A stretch of 64,000 nt of DNA, taken from NCBI GenBank assembly GCA_018350325.1, contig JAEVLN010000011.1, forward strand, positions 2,786,449-2,850,448, in the 5' to 3' direction. The position numbers and the translations under genes were made by a program. Shown here piece by piece: positions 30,340 through 42,468 of this stretch. Under the pieces are notes generated by a model, which was not told the origin of the DNA, ran no database searches, and saw only the letters and a list, made by a program, of their open reading frames with translations. Source of the stretch: Globodera rostochiensis (lineage: Eukaryota > Nematoda > Chromadorea > Rhabditida > Heteroderidae). Position 1 is the first letter of the stretch; each line of letters opens with the position of its first letter.

Positions 30340-31977
30340 TTACGCTTTCCTCTCACTATATGCACGATCACTAAGGAAGGAAATATCGTCGCTTTTTGTG
30401 TCACCTCCCACATCGTTCTGGTTGGGGCGGAGACGGTCGAATAAGGCGCAATGCGAAGGGTGGAACAAAAATGAGGCCAAGACGGACGCGAGCAGCATCT
30501 CCAGACACAGAAGAAAAGATATGAAGACTGAAAAATTCAGCAAAAGAATTCAATGAAAACTCAAAACCCCCACCGCTTACATTGTGCTTTTGGTGTCGGG
30601 TCGAGATCTTTGCTTGGCTGAATCACTTTGAACGCGCACAAAAGGTCGGCGATAAGCTTCTGCACAGACCAAAGCTCTTGACTGACGTCGACGAGACGGA
30701 AGAGCAGCAATAAACTAAAAGTTTCTAAGTTTATTGAAATATTATCTAAAAACGATTTGTTTTAAATCCCAATGAAAGAATAATTTTCGTGCCGGTATTT
30801 GCGCAGCAATGAGGCGCCGGCTGGCACTACGATGTAGGAGCCGTAGGTGCCGACGAGTAGGGAGATAAGGCCGATCAGGTTGGATAGTTGGAAGAATAAG
30901 TTGGAACGGTTGTTCAACTCCTGAACGGAGGGTGGACGTAATTCTGTTCATCAATAACAGAAAATTTAGTGAGCAATTTACCATGTAGACAGTTATGTTC
31001 AGGATTTCGAGAAGAATGCGCACAATCGGCGATTGGAAGACGAGCCATTCACAGCGTCGGAAATTTTTTCTGTAAAAATCATCAGTTAAAATCTGTTCCA
31101 ACGTTTCACTAAATCTAAACGTACTCTGTTGGCGTCAACTTGTCGAAGCAGAACAGACAGCAGCCTAACGGAAAGATCCGAATGGATAATCGCTTGCCCT
31201 TCGCCAGCAGTTTGTTGCACAACAACGTCCGCGAGCCGTTCAGCTTAACAAAAAAAGGAATGTGTTAAAAGATGCAAAACACCCCCCCCCCCCCCCCCCC
31301 CCCCTAATCTGACCGTGCACATCAAAGAGACGAGAACAAATATGCAGATCATGTAGTAGACCAACGCAATTGCGTACAAAAAAATGGCCGACCGTGGCAG
31401 AATCATGCCCACTAGACCACATAACGCCACCGCCTGAAAAAAAAAAGAGAATGAATAATTAAAATATTTTTAGAAAAATGAGTTTATTATGGTACTTCTT
31501 TAGAAGTCTCGATAATTCCATTTTTTGAAAAATCTTTTCATGAGGCTTTAAGGTTTGGAATCGACTCTGATAAATGAGCTCCGTTTAGATCGAGACTAAC
31601 AGCACCCCAAAATTGATTTTTGGGGGAAGAAACACACAGGTGGCATGAACACCAGCCAATAAAGGTCGGAGCGTATTTTCTCGTCCTCGACGAATTTGAG
31701 CACAAAGATCAGATGGAGCAGGCCGAGGCACATCACAACACCGGTCATCCCGGCACCGGCACACAAGAACACCAACTTGGACACATCGATTTCTGCAAAT
31801 TGAGAATTCCGAGTGAACTTAAAAACATGGAATAAAAAAATAGAATTTTAATTTTTAGGCCACCCAATTTGGGAATCTAACACCTTTCATCCACACGTTC
31901 ACGGCTGGGATGTACTCGTCGGTTGTGTTGCTGCATTCTTGGCCACTTTGGCAGAGAATTATTCTCACAATACTCAT
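30340..31977 (-). CDS. Organic solute transporter alpha-like (OSTalpha) membrane protein
   Basis: Eight exons: 31977-31884, 31792-31638, 31433-31314, 31243-31125, 31069-30982, 30920-30793, 30714-30581, 30527-30340; 341 residues, about the length of human OSTalpha. Hydrophobic spans include LVFLCAGAGMTGVVMCLGLL, AVALCGLVGMILPRSAIFLY, AIALVYYMICIFVLVSLMC, SNLIGLISLLVGTYGSYIVV and FISFLLCLEMLLASVLASFL. Family-type blocks follow the expected order: a lumenal N-terminus with NTT, an SDLYWLVFMPP loop, a KNFRRCEWLVF block and a RKYRLLLLFRLVDVSQ block. Vertebrate OSTalpha with OSTbeta moves bile acids and steroids; nematode versions are less well known. One intron (30792-30715) has no GT donor in a usable place and fits a GC-AG intron (CCG/GCACGA) in the right phase. 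Identification is good, based on my reading of the family. Confidence 0.8.
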
Positions 31978-32845
31978 TTTTGTAAAAATAAAATCAGCTT
32001 ACCTAATTTATTTTTTGTTGATAAAAACTGCAAAACCACAACTTAGATGTATGCAAAAATAAATTGCGTAAATCGAAAATCGCTGGTCCTTAAAAAAAGG
32101 CAAAAAATGGCGGTTTTGTGCAATCCACAAATATCGGGGGGACATCGAGGATGCTTGTGGATCGATTTAGGTGTTTTTTGGGGGTTGTTGGTTTTCAGTT
32201 TATGGACTTTTTCAAGAATCTCTAATTGTTTAGCTTGGCCGTAATAATATCTTACAAATTAGTGGCTTTATGCGGGTGGGGCCATGGACAACCCAAATAA
32301 TCAACACACTTGACGTGAGGAAGAAGGATTAGATTTTTTTACGAATTTCTTTTTATTTACTTTTGACAATTTATGGGGGAAAACGCGGGTATTTATGCCC
32401 TCGGATGGACCTCACGCGTTGTGGACTGGCGTTCGTTGGTGTGGGATGAACTGTCGGTCACTATATGGCTTAACGGCTACCGGTCCGAAGCCCATCACAT
32501 GTACCGATTCAGTCCGTACTGAAGCTAAGCCTAAGCCTAGCTTAGGCCTAAGCCACCCTGGCTTGGGCTTCGTTAGGCTTAGGCCTAAACCTAAGTAGCC
32601 GAAGACGTGGAGGGCTTCGGAGCGGAAGCGGGCGGGCTTAACAATCGCTTTAGCCTTTCAATTTGGTGGCGAAGTGATGTGTACTACCGATTATGCCGAA
32701 AGGCGCCGCCGAAAGAAAATGAAAAATTAACGAATTTATTTGTTAGTTAAAAAATGTATTCAAATTTGCGAAAATGACCATTTTCTATTGAAAATTCTGA
32801 TACGGACTAATACCGAAGTTATCAAATTGTGCTATTGATTTCACA
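31978..32845. other. Intergenic region upstream of OSTalpha
   Basis: No supported gene. Contains a degenerate telomere-like patch at 32524-32595. Confidence 0.4.
32524..32595. repeat. Degenerate interstitial TTAGGC-like patch
   Basis: GCCTAAGCCTA, then CTTAGGCCTAAGCC, then TTAGGCTTAGGCCTAA: several units of the nematode telomere motif TTAGGC and its complement in opposing orientation within 72 bp. Confidence 0.6.
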
Positions 32846-34230
32846 TTAACTCGTGTTCGTGATGCTAAACTGGCTGATCGCTTCTTCTCCCGTCTCCGCA
32901 TCGTTGTAGATGAACAGAACGACTCGAAATCGAACCTCCTTTTTGTGCAAATTGCCCACTTCCCATTCTTCGAAGCGCCAATCGCCCACTTCTCTTTTGA
33001 TAAGCTTCACATTGCCGGCAGCTGACGGAACCAAACTCCTCGCGGGGATGGGCAGCTCTCTTTGGCGGTGAAAAGAGGGGGTGAAGCGAATGGAAGGGAT
33101 CATCTTTTCGGGGTTCGTACTGTTGGCGGCATGCTTAAGCTTATGAAATTGATTCATTTTATGAGGAGAAGCAATTTTGTCTGACTTCTATGAGCTGGTC
33201 AGTGAAGTCCGTGCCACAATTCATCACCCAGCGGGTACTGAACGATTTTATGTGGGGAGCCCCGTTGAACAAAAGGTGAAAAAGTTCGCTCGAAAAGATT
33301 GTGCCATTTGCCTTGTCCATCAGTTCGGCCTGCAGATAGTTCAAGTTGAATTGGACGTCCAACTGAAAGAAACGCAACTTGGAGACGGTCGACCTCCTCC
33401 AAAATGATGAAACCACAAAAGTGCCGGACAAAGTTCCAAACCTGATCAAACGGCTCAAATTCGTAGCAGCCGAATGTTTTGCAGCGAAGGCGGATAATTT
33501 GGGCGAATTCGTTGCGCCTAATCCATTCCAAAAATTGTGCCGAAAATTTCGGCATTCCGCGAATTTCTTCTTCGAAAAAGACGTCGGATATTTGTTGGAG
33601 CCAAAAGACCAAATTGGCCACGTTTTGGGACGTGATGAATGGGCCAATTTGGACATAGAATTTGCGGCCCGAAGTGAATTCGAAGAGGAGAAAAGTTGGC
33701 TCTGTCTCATTAAGAAACAATTGGACACGATCTTCTGAAGGGGCAAATTGAAGTGCTGAAAGCCGATCGGAGAGCTTTTTCTGAAGCGATTGAATGAATA
33801 AATGTTAGCGCTTTCAGAGAATCAAAAAAAAGAATTGAAAGCCCAAAGATTTTCTCGAGACATTCGCAATTCGGGCAGTTCTAATGAATGAATGCATTTA
33901 AAACAAATTCTTGCCGAAAAATCGACGGGAAAGTCGCTGAGATTTTCTGCGCGGCAGAGAGTGTTAATGGCAAAAAACTGAAATTAAATAAAATAAAATA
34001 ATTAATTGAATGAAAAATTAAATTAAATGGACGGCGTCCGTTCGGTGCGTTTAAATTTTGGAGAATGAAAAAACCTCCAAAAATGTCAGTCGGTAGCACC
34101 GGTGCCGGGGCCAGTAAAAGGCGTTGTCGGCCACAAATTGGCGCAGGCGGCGGCTGCTCAGCTGCAAAGTCAGCAAATCGAAGCGGCTGAGGAATTTGCA
34201 AATGTCCAAAAAGACTTCGTAAGGAAACAT
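32846..34230 (-). CDS. F-box-like nematode family protein (second member)
   Basis: First exon 34230-34075 (52 residues) is a clear F-box-like start: MFPYEVFLDICKFLSRFDLL, then TLQLSSRRLRQFVADNAFYW. The next exon begins at 33977 (FFAINTLCRAENLSDFPVDF). Further exons end at 33442, then 33362-33186 (LDVQFNLNYLQAELMDKANG ... GTIFSSELFHLLFNGAPHIK) and 33133-32846 (HAANSTNPEKMIPSIRFTPS ... RFEEWEVGNLHKKEVRFRVV). Between about 33900 and 33740 the frame must change once. Several splice pairs would do this, so that junction is open; a real frameshift cannot be excluded. The layout (F-box, long variable middle, FNGAPHIKSF-type block, C-terminal beta-rich block) suggests a large expanded nematode family. 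A role in substrate choice for ubiquitin ligases is inference only. Confidence 0.65.
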
Positions 34231-34652
34231 TGCAACAGAAATTAATTCAAAAATGGGGGGGGGGGGGTAATCTGAAAATTAATGAAATGAGAAATTTCCG
34301 GAAGGATGGAATGAATGAAAAGATTGGGTAATGATTGGTGGAAGGGGAGGCTGGGCACGGGTGAAATGGGCAAAGAAGCAACTGCCAAAATCGATGCTTT
34401 AGGGGGGGGGACCGATCAAATGGGATGGGGGGGCGATCAGAGTCGGCGGAGGTTAGCAATGAAACGCAAATGGCTGATTTGTTAGAAGCCTTTATCCGAT
34501 CAATGAGTGAGTGAAAACAAACAAACAAACTTTTTAGGAGGCGGATGAGTTCAAACTCCGTGTAAAAAGCCTTTGTGCCTGATCGATCAATTTTTGTCCT
34601 TCTCCAATTTCCTTCCTTCGCTCTTTCATCCTTTCATCACGCCCTCTGCCGC

Positions 34653-37600
34653 TCAAAGATAGGAGCTGGCCAAACTGGAGCCGAGGAAGCTTTGGGCGGT
34701 GACGCTCTGCTGACTCGGCGAGTTCGATCGAATGGTTTTGGACTTTGAGCGTGCGCGGGAGCCCCTCCTCTGACTTTGGCGCGACTGCGACGGCGCCACG
34801 GGATGCGCGGGAAAGTCGTCGCTCACTTCGGCACCTGTCCAATAAAAGAAAGAATAAAGTTGTGAAATATGAGAGTGATCGGATCGTCAGCTCGAGATTG
34901 TCAATCTAAGCTTTGATTGGAGGTCAATCCCTTCGTTCACCGAGCATTTGTCTCTGGACGAGCTGCTTGTACAGTCCCTCCTGGGCGATCAGTTCGCGAT
35001 GATCTCCTTGTTGCACTACCCTTCCGGCGCTGATCACCACAATTTTGTCCGCATTTTCCACTGTGCTCAGCCGATGTGCAATCAAAAGAACAGTGCGACC
35101 TGAATTTGGCAAGGGACGAAGGGCCAAATAGCGAAAATATCTCTGATTTGTGAGTTTCCAAAGCCTCAAACGCTTACCCTTCAGATTTTTCTGGATGGCT
35201 TCCTGAACGAGATGCTCCGATTCGGAGTCCAATGCGGACGTCGCTTCATCCAACAAAAGAACGGCCGGCTCTCGGACCAATGCCCGGGCAATGGCAATTC
35301 GCTGTTTCTGGCCTCCTGTCCGGAGAGAAACGCCAAATTCAAATTTTCCGTCCAATTCCCCCACCGGACATCTGACTGCCCTTCTCCCCAACATCCGTTT
35401 CGTATCCTTGCTGCATGTCCATAATAAATCCGTGTGCATTCGCATGCTTCGCCGACCGTTGCACAACCTCTGGCGTTGAATTCTCATACCTAATAGGGAT
35501 TTTCGAGAGTCTCAGTTCTCGAGTCGGGAAATTGTCTTTTTGGGTCTCGGTCTCGAGTCTCGGTGTCATTTCTCGGATCAATTCTCGGTAAATTTCAAGT
35601 CTCGAACACCCCTAATACCTAAACACTTCGTTCTTCAGTCTTTCCCACCCATTCGTAACGGTACCCGTAGCCGATGTTCTCCTCCACCGACCGTCCGTAC
35701 AGCACCGGCTCCTGGCCGACCAGGGCCACCTATTTGAATGTGCAACGCTTCTTCATTCGCAATTAAATGTAATGTTGGACTCGCCTTCATGTGCAAGAAC
35801 TTGTGGTCATAGTCACGGACCGGAATTCCGTCCAGAAGCACTTCGCCCGAGTCCGGCTCGTAGAAGTGTTCGATCAGTCCGATGCACGAACTTTTCCCGC
35901 TTCCACTGGGGCCGACCAGGGCAACCACTTGGCCGGGTTCCACAGTGAACGAAAGGTCCTTTAGTGGGGAAATTCGTTTTTTTTAAACTCTTTAAATGTC
36001 TTAAAATGGCAAATGTTTTGGCTGCGCTTACGTTGAGCACCGGCACATTTGGCCGTGTTGGGTAGTTGAAGCGCACTTTTCTGAATTCAATGCGCCCTTC
36101 CATTTTCGCATTGCGTCCGTCCGGCGCAATGCGCCCGTCGTTCTGCACCAGCGGCTGGCGGTCGATCAGTTCGAACACTTTGCGCGACGCGCCGACCGCC
36201 TGCATAAGGCCGTTCCACACTTCGCCCAACTCCTGAACAGTTTCGGCGATGGGCTTCGTTTTTGGGGAACACGCCAAACCCTGAGGTTTTCGCCCAATTG
36301 GAATTGGTAGAGCATGAAGGACACGAGCAATCCCGAGCTGATCTGATTTTTGGGTGTTGATCCTTTCTTTAATATATTTCTTGCACAAAATCCGAAAATC
36401 GGGTTTAAGACAAATGCCCGTGTGCTGGATGCTGGTTAATGAGGGGATTAAAGGATTAAACCTTTCCCTGGATGACCAAATGCCCGCCGTAGAAGAGGAC
36501 CATTGTGAGAATGCCCATTTGGAGGAACTGAAGTGGACATGACAATTAGAGGGTCATTAAGGGGATTATTTGAAGAGCCCCCCCCCAACCTCCGTGGAGA
36601 TAAGAAATCCGAGTTGTGCCATTGCTTTGCGTGCTCCGATGCCGAGAGTAACGTTGAGAAGGCTAAGAAATCGGAGCGACTCAAAGCGTTCGCAGGCGAA
36701 ACTTTTCACTGTCCGGATGGCACTGAACACTTCCTCCGCCACGTCGTTGGCCTTGGCCACAGAATGCTGATTTTCTTCCGCAATTCGCTTAAAGGGGGAC
36801 AAAGTAAAAATTGGAGGGTTAGGCCGAAAAATTCATTATGAATAACTCTATTCGATATATGCTAATTGGGGTAACGTCAATAAATGGGCTCTGATGGCTT
36901 ATCACTTAAGAACTTTGATCAATGCTAACATCGTAATAGACGCCGAACACTTTGGAGATGAGGAAGATGAGAGGCACCGCTATGAAAGTGACCATAGAAA
37001 GGCGCCATGAGAGCGAGAACATGAAGATCAGGGAGCCGAACAGCATCACAACGTTGCGACTTAAAAGGAAAGACAAAGTAATGCTGCTGATCAGCAAACC
37101 GACCAGAATATGTTTATATACAGCGACAGAGTGTTGGACATGGTCTGACAGTCCGCATTCAGTCGGGAACAAATCTCTCCTTAAAATAAAAGGGATAATC
37201 ACTCAAATTTGATCAGCGATCGGGAAATTGGGCCAATCAATATCTGATGACAGAATCTGAGAGTACAGATCATAAATAAGTGATGATAGGTCAGACACAA
37301 TCATTTTACAGTGTGTCATTAATTGGCTGGCTACCTGTTTTGTTTCCGTCGAAGAAGCCGATCTGAAAAAAGCATTTGGTATAAAGAATTCGATAACCGC
37401 CAATCATTCTAAAACAAAACGTTTCCTAATTTACTGTCATGTTTATCAACCGGTGCGCGACCTCTTGGGCGTTCAGCGATCGGAACAAATCGTTGCGAAT
37501 TCTGCGATCGATGCGTGCCAACGAATAGCAAAAGAAACCGCCGCGAAAGCCCGCGAAAACGGTAGCGGCCAGCGACAGAACGGCCATTATCAGCACGTAA

Positions 37601-38682
37601 TTGTGCAGTCGATCGTAACCGGCATCGGTGCCAAAAACCGTTCCGACGACCTCTCCGGTGAAATAAGGCACAAAAACTCGAGCTTATAATGGTAAAGGCT
37701 TTATTGGTTTCAGTTTTTTCATTGTTTGGAGACGCCAAAAAACCCCTTAGGGACGAATTTCATATTTCCCTATGGCAATTTGCGTCTTCTGATCGGATGG
37801 CACAATTCTGATCAAAACTGGGGACGGCGACTTACCGATGGAGTACAGGAAGAGGAATGTGAAGGCCAGCGAATATGTCCACCATTCCTGGGCCATATAA
37901 CCGAACAAACGGAAAAGCATGGCCATCGTCTCGCGCTTTTTGGCGTCCATTTCCCTCTCGCGCTTTTGCATTTCCGCAAAGTATTCGTTGTCCTCTTGCT
38001 CTAACAGTCGCTGGCGTCTCGCGTCGCTTCGCGCCATCGACGATTCGCGCACCCTTCCAAAAACAGTGACCCAAATGCCCTGAAATTTAAAAGTGCCGTC
38101 TTTCGTTGGATGACTCCGGTGGGAATGAATGTTGGCATTTGCTTAACCTGGACAAAAAAAGCTGCCACGATGCACCAAAGCATCAGAATCCAATCGCCCA
38201 CGGCGAATTGCATGTCTTCGTGCTCATAGAAAGCGAGCAGTTTAATGGGCGAAAAGGCGACGATAATCAGAACGAAGGCGAACGTCAAATTTGAGTAAGC
38301 GGCACACGCTTCGGCACCGCCCTTTGGGTTGAAATAAACGCCTAAGGCGCCGCCGAGAAGGATGCAAACGCGGAGAATGGCAACTGCCTAGGGAATTTGG
38401 GACTACAGAGAAGGCCGACCCCTCGGGGGAGACGAACCAAAAAGTCCACCGGATTCAGCGTGAAGTTGTAGTAACGGAAATCGAACCAGTGGTAAATGTT
38501 ATCGATGGTGAAAAAGCGTCCATCCCAAGCCAAACCGAGCACCTTCAGCAGCAAAGAGAGGAATTTGGATAAAAAATGATTCGATTCTTTGCCATTACAT
38601 TGACGAGGATGTCCAGACAGGCAAAACAGCAGGCCAGGCCCAAAGCTTGTCCGGGCGAGTACCAGGAAGAGGACTCGGACAT
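34653..38682 (-). CDS. Half ABC transporter, ABCB9/HAF (TAP-like) type
   Basis: Eighteen exons: 38682-38599, 38542-38438, 38387-38148, 38079-37836, 37676-37435, 37362-37335, 37179-37104, 37059-36930, 36787-36590, 36527-36462, 36342-36280, 36232-36032, 35958-35785, 35729-35665, 35489-35365, 35315-35178, 35099-34941, 34834-34653; all phases fit (839 residues). N-terminal extra TM segments precede the ABC membrane domain ([49 protein letters not shown]). The ATPase domain has Walker [11 protein letters not shown]-loop VGQEPVLYG, signature MSGGQ, Walker [13 protein letters not shown] and H-loop [13 protein letters not shown]9 and C. elegans HAF-4/HAF-9 are lysosome-related peptide transporters that work as dimers; the same is likely here. 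Intron 35784-35730 is GC-AG (AAG/GCGAGT). Without the last splice the protein stops at 34924 (QMLGERRD); with it, a 59-residue Ser/Arg-rich tail is added. Confidence 0.92.
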
Positions 38683-39004
38683 GGCGATAAAAAGAGTGAT
38701 CGATCAAAACTTTAACAGACGAGTGATTTGTGAGGGGCGTTCTTACATTAGCGTTACACCCACCCCCCCCCCCCCCCCCGCCGATTCGTCCAATGAATGG
38801 CCGTCCTTATCAGTGACAGAGACTAAAAAGCGGGGAGAGGGGGGGGGGGGGGCAACTCGCCACCAATGGAATGAATGGAAAGGCAATTTGAAAGATGGTG
38901 CGGGCGGTGGCGGACTGATAAAAAATGACCCAAAAAATAAAATTCGATTTATGCACAAAAAATTATATGCTAAAGTAAATTTTGGGGTTAAAGTTAAATT
39001 GGCA

Positions 39005-42000
39005 TCACTTTCGCCTTATTTCGGCGCCTTTGCATCTGCCGCAGGTTTTTTCACAGAGAATGGCCATGCCGAGGGCGCGGCTTCCCGATTCGCACAAATA
39101 TCCAATTCTGGCACAGCCTGCGGCCAAATCGGCACAGTTTCCGTCTTTCATTCCCTCCGGCGTTGTTGCCTCAAAGCCAAATGTTGACTCTCAAAAAGGA
39201 ACCGGTAGTAAAAGAGTCGGGAAAATGGATGCCCTTCGAGAATTGAAAGAAAAAAGGACGGAACCCGGCATAAATACCTCCACTGCAAAGGCCACAAGTC
39301 TTACGGCATAATTTGGCCATGTTCGCCCTGTACCGATCCGCTGCACAGGCGTTTTTGTTGCTTGCGCAGTTGGGAGACCAATCGAAACATTCCCCCGGGG
39401 GATTTTCGGGGGGCGGCGGATAAAAGAAACTTTCATTGACCGGAGGGGCGGAGACACTCCATTTGGTGTAGAGAGGGGCATCGCTTGCTGAATAGAGGGG
39501 GGGGGGGGGGGGGGGTGACTAATTTTAAGCCCAATTTAAATGGTTTTATAATTTGGGTCCCGGCTTGTTGTTGCGGCGTCCCTTTGAACCCGCCCGTCTT
39601 ACGGGACACAGTCCGGTGTGAAAGAATGAACGTGCGCTTTCCTTTCTGACTGTAAACGCTCGCCGTCGCCAACGGCCCTTCGGTGGTTAGCATTCCCATC
39701 TCGGAAATGTGCGATTTGCAACACATTCTGAAGAGCAGTGATGGCATTTTGCAAATTTGTCACCTAAACGCCTATTTTGGCCACGAAAACAAAAAAAACA
39801 AATCAAAATTGGTCAGCGTTAGCACCTGGCGCCGGAACTGGTCATCCGCTCAAATTTGAGCTCCAAAGCACCGACATTGCACTCGGGGGAGCACAGGCCG
39901 GACAGCTCCTCTACACGAAGTTCAATACGCTGCCCGGGGGGAGCCTTAGGGGGGAATTTGTGTTGGATAAAGGGAGGGGGGAGGGGGGCTAATTACGCAA
40001 TTTCGAATTAAACGTTCCAATTCACCAAAGTCTTTAGAAAAGGATGGAGAAAAAAGTGGTTAAAGGATTTCGAATACGCTGACAGAACAAAAGAATAAAT
40101 AGGTGAAACACAAAAAATGTCGGGTATGGGACCGTCGCAACTTGCAACTCTGATTCAGTTAGTACCTCCCTGCAGGGTACGAGTGGAGAATAAAGAATAG
40201 AGACCGGAGCGATCAATCGAAATCTCAATCGATCGGTTCTCAAGTCCGGTCTCTTTAGTTGAAAGTGCACTCACTGTGACGTGAAAATGGCATCCCGCCG
40301 GGCGCAGCTGTCCGTCCGCTTTCGCTTCCACGGCGCCTCGGAGAGTTTGCCATTGGGCATTTGCCTGAGACAATTCCCCAAATTCGGTTATATAATTTAC
40401 ATTTGTTAGCCGAACTAAGGAAAAGTCGCCCATCGCCGCCCACCTGAACTGTTTCCCCGCAAGCGAAAGGCGCGCCGCCCTCTCCGGACGCCCTCTCCGA
40501 ACAGTCCGTCCCGCCGAAAGCATTCGCACAAACGCACTCCGAGCACCTTTTTTTGAATTGGTCGGCGGGGGGGGGGGGCTTTTCTGTGGGACCGCCAACC
40601 TTTTCGGGTTGGGGAAGCCGCCATTCTGACAGTGGGGACTTTGCACATCCAAACAAATTCCTGAGAGTTAAATTAAAATGTGTCCGGGGGGGGGGGCTTT
40701 TGGGGGTTGACTCAGTCACTCGTAACTCCGATCAGAACGTTCGGTCTCAGCTACGTCTTTATATTTATTGTCCAAAATGAGGTCCTTTCCGCCGCTAAAG
40801 CTTCACTTACTTCCGCACCCGAAATATCGGTTTACTGCCAACAAATCGGAGAACACGGGCCCGTACGCGTTGCCCATGGTGTGTTGGTAGTGCGGCTGTT
40901 TTGCTTCCATGATCACTTTCCCGTTCTGCTGATTGTCTAATAAATCGCTTTAAATTTCCCATGATCAAAACTGTTCTGTAGGCACTTGACAAGACCAAGC
41001 AAGGCCCAGATCAGTGTTCAGACCTCCAGGGATTATTTTTTAAAAAGTTTTGGCGATGGATCGATCGATTTAGGCTTAGTTAAGTTTCGCGCTGTGCTAC
41101 TCACATCCCGTGTATTGCATCACGGAGCCGTAGTCGTACTCGACACCCAAATTAGTGGAATTATGCGGGGACATCCGCTCGAAGTCCTTCTCCATCCCAT
41201 TCGGCTCATTCTCCGAATGAATGGCAATGAATTCGTCTCTGTCTGAGCGGGCGTGTGTGTGAATCATGCCGAGCACGTGACTGACAAATGAGTGGCTTTT
41301 AGCATGCTTTTCCTTCAAACCGACCCACCCAACTAATTACCCAATTTCGTGTGCTACCGGAGCGAAGAAGCCGCAATTGTCCCCAATGGACACATTTTGG
41401 AAGGGAATTATTCCCCGTTGGTTGCTGTTCCTTCCGATCTTTGAATGTTTACAAATAATTAATTAATCATGAAATTGGACCACCCTCCGGCAATGCTTTA
41501 AGTTGTTTAAGGCATTGGCATTATTTGGCTTTGTCATTCCGGCAAAAACTTTGCCCTTTCCCCGCGGGCACCTCACTGAAACAGCCGTCGCCCCGGTAGA
41601 AGCGGACCCGCGGCGGCATTTTGCCGTTCTCTTCGAAATTGACGCAGGTGTAATTCTGCCAAAATGCGGCCGCCGCTCGGATCACTTGCCGTGTTTTTTC
41701 CGAAAGACTCTCGTCAAAGAAAAAAGCGATTGGTCCGTTTGAGTCCCAACGATTTTGAGGGAATTGGACACCGGTGAGCGCGGATTGTCGCTTCCATCGG
41801 CTCTGAACGCCGCATTTTTTAACCAAAATGGATTTTTTTAAAATTCCGCTTTAGGAAAAGAGAGTTTTCTTATTTCTCGGAAGAATTCCTACCCAAACCC
41901 CCCCCCCCCCCGGGGGGGGGGGGTGTCCACCAGTTTTTGACGACCTCAGGCTTTAAAATAGTCGGGAGGGATTAAGTCGGTTTTGGCAACTTTCGGAATG

Positions 42001-42093
42001 ACTTACCGGATTAATGCGGCGATGTTTTTTGGGTGAGCCGAGCGAAAGTCCAAAAAGAAAAAGGCAAATTGCAGCGGGGGGCAATCGAAGCAT
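39005..42093 (-). CDS. Astacin metalloprotease with EGF, CUB and two ShKT domains
   Basis: Twelve exons: 42093-42007, 41802-41572, 41438-41341, 41280-41105, 40936-40811, 40660-40600, 40546-40444, 40364-40275, 39944-39826, 39727-39603, 39487-39278, 39189-39005; all phases fit (536 residues). Signal peptide MLRLPPAAICLFLFGLSLGS, then a very short pro-region ending in a basic site (RWKR). The catalytic domain has HEIGHVLGMIH (zinc ligands and Glu; the motif is split by an intron) and the Met-turn SVMQY. Then an EGF-like domain (HCQNGGFPNP...CSECVCANAFGGTDC), a CUB domain (WQTLRGAVEA ... GCHFHVT ... APPGQRIELRVEEL ... MCCKSH), and two ShKT modules (CFDWSPNC ... LCRKTCGLC; NCADLAAGC ... LCEKTCGRC). 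Secreted zinc endopeptidase. Astacin-EGF-CUB resembles the C. elegans hatching/moulting group, which ends in TSP1; here ShKT modules replace it. Confidence 0.93.
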
Positions 42094-42468
42094 TGGGGGG
42101 GGGGGGGCATAACGCAAAGAAAGGCAATCCGACGACGCCAAAATGGGCAAAAGCAAACTCTTTCAATTCTCAAATCCCTCCCATCCAAATTCATTCCAAA
42201 TTAAACGATTTCCATTTGAACAGCTTTTCCCTTTAATTGTTCCATTTCAATTTTTTTTTCGGTTAATTTTGGTCAAAAGACGCACAAAATTTGAGGGATT
42301 GGAAGAGAGTGAGTGACGGATGATTTGGCGGCGTTTCTTTGGTACAATCCGATTTAATGTTTATTTTTCAATTAATTGCATTTTAATTGGATAATTGGAC
42401 AAGCGAATTGTTACAAATCAAAATAATGTTAGTGGACGGTCCAAAATTGCGTCAATTTGTTGTCTTCT

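Noticed and set aside
40155..40719. Alternative frames over the EGF/CUB exons of the astacin
   Set aside because: The exon chain in the chosen frame carries the Cys pattern and joins in phase; the others do not.
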